Of a stretch of 64,000 nt of DNA, positions 17,803 to 26,150 are shown in pieces. How positions within the stretch are numbered: the stretch's first letter is position 1; each line of letters opens with the position of its first letter. Origin of the DNA: Chromatiales bacterium. Lineage in GTDB: Bacteria > Pseudomonadota > Gammaproteobacteria > JAGRGH01. A model generated the notes under the pieces. It was not told where the DNA came from and did not search any database. It saw only the letters and a list, made by a program, of their open reading frames with translations. Where the stretch lies: positions 1 to 64,000 of the forward strand of contig JAGRGH010000037.1 in the NCBI GenBank assembly GCA_020445605.1. Reading direction: 5' to 3'. Position numbers and translations under genes: made by a program.

Positions 17803-18005
17803 CGTGTCTCGGGTTCTCGGGAGGGGGGGCCATTGTAGTGCCGGGCGCGGAGGCTGCAAGCGCTGTGACCGGAACTACGCCGCGAGGTTCTGTCATCGGG
17901 AATTCATTGCGTCGTAACGGCGGCTTCACTGCATGCCCCGATCCTCTGCCACATGCTGAGACTGGATGTGTCCGGCCGTGATGCGGCGGGTCAAGGGGCT
18001 GGCGA

Positions 18006-19742
18006 ATGATCGACGTCGAACAGGCGCTGGCCGAGAAATTTCCGCGCACCTTCGGGCGCGCCTCGGGCGGCCTGCGGGTGCCTTTCGTCGCCGTCCTGCG
18101 CCGCGTTCTGCGCGAGCGCGAGGTCAACGCCTTGATGGCCGACAACGGCCACCTGCAGGGCTTCGAGTTCGTCGAGCGCGTGCTCGACCATTTCGACTTC
18201 TCCTACTCGGTAACCGACGCCGACCGGCGCAACGTGCCGGCGCAGGGGCGGGTGGTCATCGTGGCGAATCACCCGCTCGGTGGTCTCGATGCGCTGGGTC
18301 TGCTGCGCATGGTCGGCGAGGTGCGCCGTGACGTGCGCGTGCTCGCCAACGACATGCTCTGGCAGCTCGAGCCGATGCGGCGCTTGCTGATTCCGGTCGA
18401 CAACATGGGCGGGCGCATCGGTCGTGGCGCGATTGGCGCGGTCAGCGAGGCGCTTGGGAACGAGCAGGCCGTCATCGTGTTTCCGGCCGGGGAGGTCTCC
18501 CGCCTGCGACCGCAGGGCCTGCGCGATGCGCGCTGGCGCGCCGGATTCCTGCGCTTTGCCCGCAAGGCACGCGCGCCGGTGTTGCCCGTCTATCTGCAGG
18601 CCCGCAATTCGGCACTGTTCTACACGGCATCCATGCTCGCGCGGCCGCTGTCCACCGCGCTGCTGGTGCGCGAGATGTTCTACAACCGCACCGGCCACAT
18701 GCCGATCCGCGTCGGCGAACTGATTCCCGCCGAGGCACTGGAGCCGCGCGGCCTGTCGACCAAGGCGCAGTGTGCGTTGGTGCGCAAGCACGTCTACCGG
18801 ATTGGCGCGGGACGCAAGGGCCTGCTCCGGACCGAGAAGGCGATCGCCCATCCGGAAAGCCGCCAGGCGCTGAAATCGGAGCTGCGTGCCGCCGCCGTGC
18901 TCGGTCAGACCGGCGATGGCAAGCGCATCCTGCTCTTTGAGCCCACACCCGATTCCGCCGTGCTGCGCGAGATCGGCCGGCTGCGCGAGATCAGCTTCCG
19001 CAAGGTCGGCGAGGGCACCGGCAGGCGGCGCGATCTGGATGTCTTCGACACTTGGTATCGCCACATCGTGCTGTGGGATGAGGAAGCGCTCGAGATCGTC
19101 GGCGCCTATCGCATCGGCGAGAGCCGATCGATCATGAGCGAGCACGGCCGCGAAGGTTTCTATACGAATTCGCTGTTTCCGTTCACCGACCGGTTCGGTG
19201 CCTATCTCGGCCATGCGATCGAGCTGGGGCGTAGCTTCGTGCAGCCGCGTTACTGGGGCAGTCGCGCGCTGGACTATCTGTGGCAGGGTATCGGCGCATA
19301 TCTGGCTCGGCATCCCGAGGTCGAGTATCTGTTCGGGCCGCTGACGATTCCGAACAGTTTCCCGGCCGGCGCGCGCGCCCTGCTGATGCGGTTTTATTCC
19401 CTGTACTTCGGCGACGACACTGGGCTGGTCGCGACAACCCGCCCGTACCGCCTGACGAGCGAAGAACATCTGCACGCGGCACAGGCCTTCGGCGGCGGCG
19501 ACTACGCAGCTGATTTCAGACGCCTGAAGGAACAGCTTGGTCACTACGGCCTGCAGGTGCCGACGCTGTTCAAGCAATACAGTGAACTGTGCGAAGCGGG
19601 TGGCGTGCGCTTCCTGGACTTTGGTGTGGACCCGGACTTCGGCGACTGCGTCGACGCGTTCATCCTGGTCGAGACCGCGCGCATCCGTGCACAGAAACGC
19701 GAGCGTTACATCGAGCCGGCGCGTACTCCGGTTGCCGCCTGA
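18006..19742 (+). CDS. Bifunctional acyltransferase: PlsC-like plus OlsB-like GNAT domain (OlsF-type)
   Basis: 578 aa. Residues about 60-270 are a lysophospholipid acyltransferase-like domain with the NHPLGGLD block and the Pro/Glu motif VIVFPAGEVSR. Residues about 300-560 are a GNAT-fold N-acyltransferase resembling OlsB and hemolysin-like proteins (REISFRKVGEGTGRRRDLD, then WDEEALEIVGAYRIGES and FGPLTIPNSF). A PlsC-like domain joined to an OlsB-like domain is the architecture of the ornithine-lipid synthase OlsF, which makes phosphate-free aminolipids from ornithine. Ornithine-lipid synthesis is therefore the favoured role, but another acyl acceptor is possible. It is monocistronic, with 203 bp before it and a convergent gene after it. 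Confidence 0.82.
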   Translation: MIDVEQALAEKFPRTFGRASGGLRVPFVAVLRRVLREREVNALMADNGHLQGFEFVERVLDHFDFSYSVTDADRRNVPAQGRVVIVANHPLGGLDALGLLRMVGEVRRDVRVLANDMLWQLEPMRRLLIPVDNMGGRIGRGAIGAVSEALGNEQAVIVFPAGEVSRLRPQGLRDARWRAGFLRFARKARAPVLPVYLQARNSALFYTASMLARPLSTALLVREMFYNRTGHMPIRVGELIPAEALEPRGLSTKAQCALVRKHVYRIGAGRKGLLRTEKAIAHPESRQALKSELRAAAVLGQTGDGKRILLFEPTPDSAVLREIGRLREISFRKVGEGTGRRRDLDVFDTWYRHIVLWDEEALEIVGAYRIGESRSIMSEHGREGFYTNSLFPFTDRFGAYLGHAIELGRSFVQPRYWGSRALDYLWQGIGAYLARHPEVEYLFGPLTIPNSFPAGARALLMRFYSLYFGDDTGLVATTRPYRLTSEEHLHAAQAFGGGDYAADFRRLKEQLGHYGLQVPTLFKQYSELCEAGGVRFLDFGVDPDFGDCVDAFILVETARIRAQKRERYIEPARTPVAA

Positions 19743-19758
19743 CAGCCTGCTGAACGCG

Positions 19759-20385
19759 TCAGTTCACTCGAAAGCGGTAGTGCCCCGTCACCGGATAGGC
19801 GAACAGCACATCGGCCAGCGCCGGGCCCGATCCGATGTTGTGGACGATCAGCGGGCGTCGTTTATCGTCTGATCGTTGCTCGACCACCACGCCGATATGC
19901 GGCAGATTGCCGGGCAACATCCACGTGACGAGATCGCCGGGCAGGTAGTCCGTTGCGCTGTTGCTCGCCGGCAGCGCAGCGCCGGCCCGCCTGAAGAACG
20001 CCTGTAGATTCGGCACGCGCCGGTGATCGATGTTCGGATCCGGTCGCGTCAGGCCCCAGATGCGGCGCGACGGATACGCGTCAAAGTTCGACCGCATGTC
20101 CTCGTGCACGAGTTGTTGCAGATCGATGCCGAGCGCGCGATACGAACGGATGACCACATCCGTGCACACACCGGTGTGGCCGGGCACATCGCCGTTCGGA
20201 TAATCGATCCGGCGATAGCTGCCGTCATAAGCGACCGAATGCCGCGTGCGTTCCATCGCGGCGGCGACGAGAGCGCTTGTGAACGCTTCGTCCAGGTCCG
20301 CGCGGGCGGTCGCGGCCAGCGTGAACACTGCGCAAGCCAATGCCCGGCGTGATGCCCGACGCAAGACGCCGCGCGGGCCGCTCAT
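19759..20385 (-). CDS. DUF1287 exported protein, NlpC/P60-like
   Basis: 208 aa with an N-terminal Arg-rich signal segment (RRALACAVFTLAATARA). The DUF1287 family features are present: GVCTDVVIRSYRALG with the conserved Cys, HEDM, DYLPGDLVTW and LPHIGVVVE with a conserved His. The Cys and His blocks resemble the catalytic layout of papain-like NlpC/P60 hydrolases, so a cell-wall or amidase role is plausible though unproven for the family. The start overlaps the stop of the M48 gene by 4 bp, so the two exported proteins are coupled. Confidence 0.82.
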   Translation of the reverse strand: MSGPRGVLRRASRRALACAVFTLAATARADLDEAFTSALVAAAMERTRHSVAYDGSYRRIDYPNGDVPGHTGVCTDVVIRSYRALGIDLQQLVHEDMRSNFDAYPSRRIWGLTRPDPNIDHRRVPNLQAFFRRAGAALPASNSATDYLPGDLVTWMLPGNLPHIGVVVEQRSDDKRRPLIVHNIGSGPALADVLFAYPVTGHYRFRVN

Positions 20386-21203
20386 TCGAGTGGATGGATC
20401 GGGTGCGGTTTGCGTTCCTGGTAGAAGGGCATCATCTTCGGCGCGAGCTTGCCCAGCCGTTCCTGACGATTCTCGGGCGCCGGATGCGTGCTGACGAATT
20501 CGGGAACCCGCTTGCCGCCGACCTTGCCCATCTTCTCCCAGAGCGTCACGGCCGAACGCGGATCGTAGCCGGCGCGCGCGGCGAGTTCGATGCCGATCTC
20601 GTCGGCCTCGGTCTCGGCGGTACGCGAATTCGGCAACTTGATCGCCAGCGCCGCGGCCAGCGAGGCCCCCGCGAGTGCCGCACCCGCATAGCGCGAATCG
20701 CTCGCGGCAATCGCAACGCCCGCGACCGCCGCAGACGAGGCCAGCGCAACCGACATCTTCTCTGCCGTGTGATTCGCCAACGCGTGCGCGATCTCGTGGC
20801 CCATGACCTGCGCGAGTTCGTCGTCGGTGGGTTTCACCTTCTCAAGCAGCCCGGTGTAGACGGCCATCTTGCCGCCGGCCATGCACCATGCGTTGACGGT
20901 CTCCGGATCGTCGATCACCTTCACGCTCCACGCCCAGTCGCGCGTGTTCGGAAACTTGGCAACGGCTTCGGTCACGATGCGCCCGGTGATCGTGCGCACG
21001 CGCTCGCTGGTCACCGCATTCGAATCGACCTTGCCCTGTTTCTCGAGGGGCGCGAGCGTCTGCACGTAGGCCTCGGCGCTCGACGAGATCGCCTGTTCCG
21101 GCGAAATCAGCATGAACTGCTGGCGACCGGTCGGGCTGGTCGCACAGCCCGTGGCGAGTGCCGACAGAAGAACGAACGCAGCGCGATTCAGGCTCGTGAT
21201 CAT
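20382..21203 (-). CDS. M48-family metalloprotease lipoprotein
   Basis: 273 aa. A lipoprotein signal ends in the lipobox LATGC near residue 20, so it is probably anchored in the outer membrane facing the periplasm, like LoiP/YggG. The zinc site is VMGHEIAHALANH, with the third ligand in ETEADEIG further on. A block STHPAPENRQERL near the end is typical of M48 proteases. It probably degrades or helps assemble outer-membrane proteins, by analogy with the family. The ATG at 21203 is chosen because the lipoprotein signal starts there. Confidence 0.91.
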   Translation of the reverse strand: MITSLNRAAFVLLSALATGCATSPTGRQQFMLISPEQAISSSAEAYVQTLAPLEKQGKVDSNAVTSERVRTITGRIVTEAVAKFPNTRDWAWSVKVIDDPETVNAWCMAGGKMAVYTGLLEKVKPTDDELAQVMGHEIAHALANHTAEKMSVALASSAAVAGVAIAASDSRYAGAALAGASLAAALAIKLPNSRTAETEADEIGIELAARAGYDPRSAVTLWEKMGKVGGKRVPEFVSTHPAPENRQERLGKLAPKMMPFYQERKPHPIHPLE

Positions 21204-21440
21204 CGGGGCGGATACTCCTTGGCCGAGAGCAACAAATGATACGCCCGCGCGCTGCCGGGCGTGGTCCCGCATGTGTGGCCGAGGCCGGGCTCAGACCTTG
21301 GCCGGTAAGCGCTGCCGTACACCACGGGCGACGGCGTTAAGCCTGGCTCTGGCGTTGATTGCCGGCGGGCCCCCCAATCACTTGACGCAACTCAAGCGCG
21401 ACCTCTGGGGGGGGCTTGTCGTGTTCGTTCGGGGAAGGCT
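21204..21440. other. Intergenic region, no gene seen
   Basis: 237 bp between the M48 protease start and the end of the tracrRNA terminator. It should contain the promoter of the protease-DUF1287 pair. No ORF or strong repeat is visible; a G-run and C-run near 21370 and 21408 are the only low-complexity spots. Confidence 0.6.
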
Positions 21441-21472
21441 ATAAAGACAGAAGCCGGCGCGAGGCCGGCTTC
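21441..21472 (-). terminator. Intrinsic terminator of the tracrRNA
   Basis: Stem AAGCCGGC / GCCGGCTT (21451-21458 with 21464-21471), extended by one G-C pair at the base, loop of five bases. On the minus strand it is followed by CTGTCTTTAT. It doubles as the last hairpin of the tracrRNA. Confidence 0.85.
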
Positions 21473-21493
21473 CGGATTTGATGCATTTAGCCT

Positions 21494-21522
21494 TTAACAG
21501 CATCAGCTTGTTATCGGATAAA
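21494..21522 (+). promoter_or_regulatory. Predicted cas9 promoter inside the tracrRNA gene
   Basis: On the plus strand TTAACA (21494-21499, five of six to TTGACA) and GATAAA (21517-21522, four of six to TATAAT) are 17 bp apart. Transcription would start near 21529, giving a cas9 leader of about 68 nt whose first 18 nt are antisense to the 5' end of the tracrRNA. This is a pattern match only. Confidence 0.45.
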
Positions 21523-21552
21523 GCGCACTTCCTGATCTGCTAGTGCGATTTC

Positions 21553-21582
21553 AGCCTAGCGCAGGCGTTGTTATTTGGTCAA
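21553..21582 (-). promoter_or_regulatory. Predicted tracrRNA promoter
   Basis: On the minus strand TTGACC (21577-21582) is a good -35 box. TAGGCT (21553-21558), 18 bp away, is a modest -10 with the key T, A and final T. The expected start is near 21546, exactly at the 5' edge of the anti-repeat. The -35 box directly abuts the cas9 ribosome-binding site. Confidence 0.6.
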
Positions 21583-21596
21583 TAGGGAGGCACGGA

Positions 21597-24500
21597 GTGG
21601 CAAGAATCAACTACAGACTGGGATTGGACCTCGGGGTCACATCATTAGGCTGGTGTGTGTACAGGCTTGCTGACAGCGGCGAGCCTGAGTCCATCCGACG
21701 GGCGGGCGTGCGGATCTTTTCCGACGGCCGTCAGGCTAAAACACTCGCATCCAAGGCAGCGGATCGTCGCCTGGCGCGGCAGGCGCGGCGTCGACGCGAC
21801 CGCGTCCTGAAACGCCGCAAACGACTGCTGGAGCATCTGGTTCGACATGGGCTCATGCCGGCAGACGAACCCGACCGCAAGGAGCTCCAGAAGCTTGACC
21901 CCTACGAGCTTCGCGCGCGGGGTCTGGATGAGCAGCTGAGCCCGCACGAGCTTGGCCGGGCGATCTACCATCTTGCGCGCAAGCGCGGGTTTCGAAGCAG
22001 CCGCAAGGATCGCGGCGATACCGAGCGGGAAAAGGAAACTGGCAAGGTCACCGAGGCAATCAAGGCGCTGGAGGACCGGATACGTACGGCAGGTTGCCGA
22101 ACGGTGGGTGAGTACCTGGCCCAGCAACATGCCGAGCGATCGCCGGTACGGGCGCGGCGCTCTTCGGATGGCGGCTACGTGCTCTATCTGCAAAGGGCCA
22201 TGGTGGAGCGCGAATTCGACTCGCTTTGGGAGGCCCAACGCAAACACCACCCTGAGCTATTGACGGATCAACTGCAACGAACCCTTCGAGAGACCATCCT
22301 GTTCCAGCGCAGGCTTCGCCCGGTGATGCCTGGCCGTTGCCAGTTCGAGCGGGATGAATATCGTGCGCCACTGTGTTCGCCGCTTCAGCAACGGTTCCGC
22401 ATGTTGCAGGAACTGAATAACCTTCGTGTCCGCGAGGGGATAGGGCAACGTCCGCTTACCTTGGGTGAACGCAACGCGATGCTTGAATTGCTCGGCGCCG
22501 AGGCGAAGCAGGCCAGCTTCTCGGCGCTGGCGAAGGCGGCGGGCCTGCGAAACGCCAAATCCTTCAACCTGGAGTCGGAGAAGCGTAAAGGGCTCAAAGG
22601 CGATGCTGTGGCTGCTTCGTTCGCTGATCCAGATGCGCTTGGAGATCAGTGGTTTGAATTAACGCCCGAGCAGCAGGAGGGGCTTGCGCTTCTTGTCCAA
22701 AGGGCCGATCAGCATGATCGCCTTGTTGAGGCCCTCCTCGCATTGCCAGAAAACCTGAGCGAGGTGGAGTATCTGGCTCGGCCGCACCCGCATGAGCGTG
22801 AGTTCATCGCCGGCATGGCGAAATTGCCATTCAAACTGTCCAGCGCGCAGGCCGAGCGTATTGCCGGTATCGTCCTGCCCGATGACTATGGGAGTCTGAG
22901 CCGAAAGGCTTTGCAGAAGATCATTCCTGCATTGGAGGCCGATGTCGTTACCTACGACGTGGCGGTTCAAAACGCGGGATATGCGCACCACTCGGCGTTC
23001 CATACCGGCGAAATCTTTGACCGTCTTCCGTACTACGGCGAGATCTTGCAGGGCTACACCTCACCCACCCCAACCGCCAAAAATGACGACGAACGGCTGT
23101 GGGGAAAGATCGCGAATCCCACCGTCCACATTGGCCTGAACCAGCTGCGCCAGCTCGTGAATGCGCTCGCGAAGCGGTTTGGACCGCCCGCTGAAATCAT
23201 CGTGGAACTCGCTCGAGAGTTTGGTCTTTCCGGCCAACGTCGCCGCGAAATCCAACGCGAACAGGCCGATAACCAGGCGCGAAACGAGGAGTACGGCGCG
23301 GAACTACGGCGGCTAGGTAGAACGCCGACCCGCGTGAACCGCGAGAAGCTCCGACTTTGGGAGGAGCTCGGCGCTGACGATGCCATGGTGCGCGACTGCG
23401 TCTACAGTGGCACACAGATCAGCAAGGCCATGTTGTTCAGCGATGAGATTGAGATGGACCACATCCTGCCGTTTTCGAAGTCGCTGCACGATGGAATTGG
23501 CAACAAGGTGCTGTGTACACGTGCGGCAAATCGGGCAAAGGGCAACAAGACGCCGTTCGAAGCCTTCGGTCACTCCCCCTCAGGCTACAGCTGGGAAGCG
23601 ATCGAGGAACGCGCCGCGCACCTGCCGGGCCGTAAGGCGCTGTTGTTCCGCGAAAACGCGCTCGATGAGTTTTTGGGCGAACGCAGTTTTCTCGATCGGC
23701 ACATCACGGACACGGCGTATCTGAGCAGGGTTGCCAAGCAATACCTGAGCTACATCTGCCACAAGGACAAGGTCTGGGTGTCCAGCGGCCGGCTGACGGC
23801 AATGTTGCGCGGGCGCTGGGGGCTGAACTCGCTGCTGTCCGATGACAATCGCAAGAACCGGGACGACCACCGTCATCATGCGCTGGATGCAGCAGTGGTT
23901 GGGCAATGCAGTCGCAGCACCATCCAGCGACTGGCGACTGCGGCTTCGAGGGCCGAGTCCATGGGCGAGAATCGTCTGCTGGCGGAGTTGGAACCGCCGT
24001 GGCCGACCTTTCGCGAGGATCTGGGCGCCGTACTGAACAAGGTTGTGGTTTCACATCGCCCGGACCATGGGACCGAGGGCAGCCTGCACAATGAGACTAA
24101 CTACGGCCTGCGCGGGCCGGAGGACAAACGCGGCAATCCGCTGCTTGCCCACTTCGTTCCGATCGAGAGCCTTTCGTCCGTCGCCGATCTCCAGAAACTC
24201 GCAGATGCGAATCTTCAGAGCCGGCTGACGACACTGCTCTCGCCGCTTTCCAGCGGCAAAGAGGTCAAGGCCGCGCTGTTGGCGTATTCACAGCAGACCG
24301 GCATCCGGCGTGTCCAGCTTCACGAAAGGCTTAAGGCCATCGCGATTCACGATCGTCGCACGGGAGCGGCCTATCGCTACGTCAAGGGCGACGCGAACTA
24401 CTGTTACGACATTTTCGAGTTGGAAAACGGCAAGTGGACCGGCGAAATCGTGACCGTTTTCGAGGCCAATCAGCCGGGGTTCGATTTGCGCAGGGCGCCG

Positions 24501-24785
24501 GATGTGCAGGGGCGCAGGTTCATGTTTCGGCTCAGGAAGGACGATCTGTTGGCGCTGGAGATCGATCAAAACCGGGTGGTCTATCGCGTGGTAAAAATTT
24601 CAGCCGGCATTATTGCGCTGGCCCCACACTGTGAGAGTAACGTAGATGCGCGTGATCGAGCCAAGGCCGACCCGTTTAACTATCTAAGGGTCGCGCCAAG
24701 TCGGCTCGGACCTTTGAGAGCGAGGGTTGTAGGGGTCGATGTCCTCGGCTACGTGAATGACCCTGGCTTCAAGGGCCAATCGTGA
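21597..24785 (+). CDS. cas9: Cas9 endonuclease, compact type II-C
   Basis: 1062-aa RNA-guided DNA endonuclease. RuvC-I is YRLGLDLGVTSLGW with D11. An Arg-rich bridge helix follows (ADRRLARQARRRRDR). RuvC-II is EIIVELARE with E537. The HNH domain has MDHILPFS with D621 and H622, then N636 and N645 (counterparts of SpCas9 N854 and N863). RuvC-III is HRHHALDAAV with H761 and D764. All catalytic positions are intact, so it should cut both strands. The size matches Neisseria-type II-C Cas9 and there is no cas4 or csn2. The GTG at 21597 is chosen because AGGGAGG lies 6 bp upstream; an ATG at 21543 falls inside the anti-repeat and lacks a binding site. The C-terminal PAM-interacting region (about 860-1062) is divergent, and the PAM cannot be read from sequence. 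Confidence 0.97.
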   Translation: MARINYRLGLDLGVTSLGWCVYRLADSGEPESIRRAGVRIFSDGRQAKTLASKAADRRLARQARRRRDRVLKRRKRLLEHLVRHGLMPADEPDRKELQKLDPYELRARGLDEQLSPHELGRAIYHLARKRGFRSSRKDRGDTEREKETGKVTEAIKALEDRIRTAGCRTVGEYLAQQHAERSPVRARRSSDGGYVLYLQRAMVEREFDSLWEAQRKHHPELLTDQLQRTLRETILFQRRLRPVMPGRCQFERDEYRAPLCSPLQQRFRMLQELNNLRVREGIGQRPLTLGERNAMLELLGAEAKQASFSALAKAAGLRNAKSFNLESEKRKGLKGDAVAASFADPDALGDQWFELTPEQQEGLALLVQRADQHDRLVEALLALPENLSEVEYLARPHPHEREFIAGMAKLPFKLSSAQAERIAGIVLPDDYGSLSRKALQKIIPALEADVVTYDVAVQNAGYAHHSAFHTGEIFDRLPYYGEILQGYTSPTPTAKNDDERLWGKIANPTVHIGLNQLRQLVNALAKRFGPPAEIIVELAREFGLSGQRRREIQREQADNQARNEEYGAELRRLGRTPTRVNREKLRLWEELGADDAMVRDCVYSGTQISKAMLFSDEIEMDHILPFSKSLHDGIGNKVLCTRAANRAKGNKTPFEAFGHSPSGYSWEAIEERAAHLPGRKALLFRENALDEFLGERSFLDRHITDTAYLSRVAKQYLSYICHKDKVWVSSGRLTAMLRGRWGLNSLLSDDNRKNRDDHRHHALDAAVVGQCSRSTIQRLATAASRAESMGENRLLAELEPPWPTFREDLGAVLNKVVVSHRPDHGTEGSLHNETNYGLRGPEDKRGNPLLAHFVPIESLSSVADLQKLADANLQSRLTTLLSPLSSGKEVKAALLAYSQQTGIRRVQLHERLKAIAIHDRRTGAAYRYVKGDANYCYDIFELENGKWTGEIVTVFEANQPGFDLRRAPDVQGRRFMFRLRKDDLLALEIDQNRVVYRVVKISAGIIALAPHCESNVDARDRAKADPFNYLRVAPSRLGPLRARVVGVDVLGYVNDPGFKGQS

Positions 24786-25732
24786 TCGGTCGCGTCGTCG
24801 AGGTCGCGGGGGCGGGGCGTTACCTGTCGCTGGATCGTGGCTTTCTGGTCGTCAATCACGGTGGCGGAGAGGTTGCCCGCACGCCGATCGACGACATTGC
24901 CGCGCTGATCGGCAATGGCCACGGGCTCAGCTACAGCAACAACTTGCTGGTGGCGCTGGCTGAACGCGGCTGCCCGTTCGTGCTTTGCGGGGCGAATCAT
25001 CGCCCGGTGGCGATGTTGTGGCCGGTCGAAAGCCATCATCGCCAAGCTGCGCGTATGGACGCACAATTGGCCGCCTCGCTGCCCATGCGCAAACGCTTAT
25101 GGAAGCAGGTCGTACAGGCAAAGATCGGCATGCAGGCTGCGGTCGTGGACCTGTTCGACGGGCCGCCGGCGCCCCTGTTAAGAATGGTCCGAGCCGTGCG
25201 TGCCGGCGACCCCTCCAATGTGGAAGGCCAGGCCGCACGGCTTTACTGGTCTCAGCTGTTCGGTGGCGATTTCCGCCGCAGGCGCCACGGTGGTGACCAG
25301 AATCTGTTGCTGAACTACGGCTATACGATCCTTCGGGCGACGGTCGCCCGACAGCTCATGGCGGCTGGGCTGCACCCCGGAATTCCCTTGCACCACGCGA
25401 ACGAGGGCAATTCCATGCGATTGGTCGATGACCTCATGGAACCCTTCCGGCCGTTGGTGGATGCCTGGGTGCGCAGGCTTTGGGATGGCGGTCAGCGCGA
25501 CCTCACCCCGCTGGTCAAGCGTGCATTGGCACGCCTGCCGGTGCGCAGCCTGCATGTCGTTCAGGGTGTCAGCCCGGTCACGATCGTGATTCAGCGGCTG
25601 TGCGTCTCGCTCGCGCAGTGTTACGAGGCGCAAGCAAAGGAGTTGGTCCTGCCGCCGCCTGGGCGGGATGTGATTGCATCGTTGTGGGACGACGAACATG
25701 ACGAAACCGAGCGGGACGCGGAAACCTCGTGA
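24782..25732 (+). CDS. cas1: Cas1 spacer-acquisition integrase, type II
   Basis: 316-aa integrase subunit that with Cas2 inserts new spacers into the array. The N-terminal beta domain begins with GRVVEVAGAGRYLSLDRGFL. The catalytic helical domain has NVEGQAARLYW with the metal-binding Glu, a His block GIPLHHANEGNSM, and the acidic block LVDDLMEPFRPLVD. The length and sequence are type II-like. The GTG start overlaps the cas9 TGA (GTGA), so translation is coupled to cas9. Confidence 0.95.
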   Translation: MIGRVVEVAGAGRYLSLDRGFLVVNHGGGEVARTPIDDIAALIGNGHGLSYSNNLLVALAERGCPFVLCGANHRPVAMLWPVESHHRQAARMDAQLAASLPMRKRLWKQVVQAKIGMQAAVVDLFDGPPAPLLRMVRAVRAGDPSNVEGQAARLYWSQLFGGDFRRRRHGGDQNLLLNYGYTILRATVARQLMAAGLHPGIPLHHANEGNSMRLVDDLMEPFRPLVDAWVRRLWDGGQRDLTPLVKRALARLPVRSLHVVQGVSPVTIVIQRLCVSLAQCYEAQAKELVLPPPGRDVIASLWDDEHDETERDAETS

Positions 25733-26078
25733 CGATCCGCGTGCGGCCCCGCCGCTGTGCGCCTATCGGCTGATGTGGATGCTGGTGATGTTCGACCTGC
25801 CGGTCGACACGGCGGAAAACCGCAAGGCGGCCAACGACTTTCGCAATGATCTGCTCGATTTTGGCTTCGAGCGTTGCCAGTTTTCCGTGTACCTGCGCTT
25901 TGTGGAGGGGCGCGAACAGGCCGACACCTGGACGCGAAGGGTAAAATCCGTACTACCGCCCGGTGGCAAGGTCTACTGCCTGTATTTCACCGACAAGCAG
26001 TATCAGGGCATCGTCCGGTTCGAGCGGCGAAAGCGCCAGAAACCGCTGAAAAACCCCGACCAGTTCCAGTTGTTCTGA
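25698..26078 (+). CDS. cas2: Cas2 spacer-acquisition protein
   Basis: 126-aa ferredoxin-fold partner of Cas1. The type II signature YRLMWMLVMFDLPVDT starts near residue 20, followed by GFERCQFSVYLRF and a C-terminal KNPDQFQLF. The ATG at 25698 overlaps cas1 by 35 bp; another ATG at 25674 is in frame, and starts as late as 25772 would still keep the core, so the first 15-25 residues are uncertain. It is the last cas gene; only 72 bp lie between its stop and the first repeat. Confidence 0.94.
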   Translation: MTKPSGTRKPRDDPRAAPPLCAYRLMWMLVMFDLPVDTAENRKAANDFRNDLLDFGFERCQFSVYLRFVEGREQADTWTRRVKSVLPPGGKVYCLYFTDKQYQGIVRFERRKRQKPLKNPDQFQLF

Positions 26079-26114
26079 GGCAAGTGACGCAGTTTTATCC
26101 CCGTCTCCGCGGCG

Positions 26115-26137
26115 AAAACCCCTGCCAGAACAGGGGC
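26115..26137 (-). terminator. Intrinsic terminator at the cas2-side end of the array
   Basis: On the minus strand a stem CCCCTG / CAGGGG (26131-26136 with 26119-26124, six-base loop) is followed directly by TTTTC. On the plus strand the same hairpin has no T-run. It lies 14 bp beyond the repeat at 26151, so it ends a minus-strand array transcript before cas2. Confidence 0.72.
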
Positions 26138-26150
26138 TTGCCGCGGGCCG

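Larger units (their letters stand above)
21441..21546 (-). ncRNA. tracrRNA of the type II-C system
   Basis: A minus-strand RNA of about 106 nt. Its 5' part (21512-21546) is the anti-repeat. It can pair with repeat positions 5-32 of the minus-strand crRNA, with 17 consecutive Watson-Crick pairs (GCGCACUUCCUGAUCUG of the crRNA), two G-U wobbles and one mismatch. The tail continues AUAACAAGCUGAUGCUGUU, which folds as a nexus-like stem (AACA-bulge-GC / GC-UGUU). It ends in a strong hairpin GAAGCCGGC / GCCGGCUUC followed by TGTCTTTAT. Direction is fixed by the terminator and by the pairing geometry: the tail follows the segment that pairs with the 5' end of the repeat, as in other Cas9 systems. 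The exact ends are predicted. Confidence 0.88.

Noticed and set aside
21543-21596. Upstream ATG as cas9 start
   Set aside because: It lies inside the anti-repeat with no ribosome-binding site; the GTG at 21597 has AGGGAGG 6 bp upstream and begins right at the RuvC-I strand.
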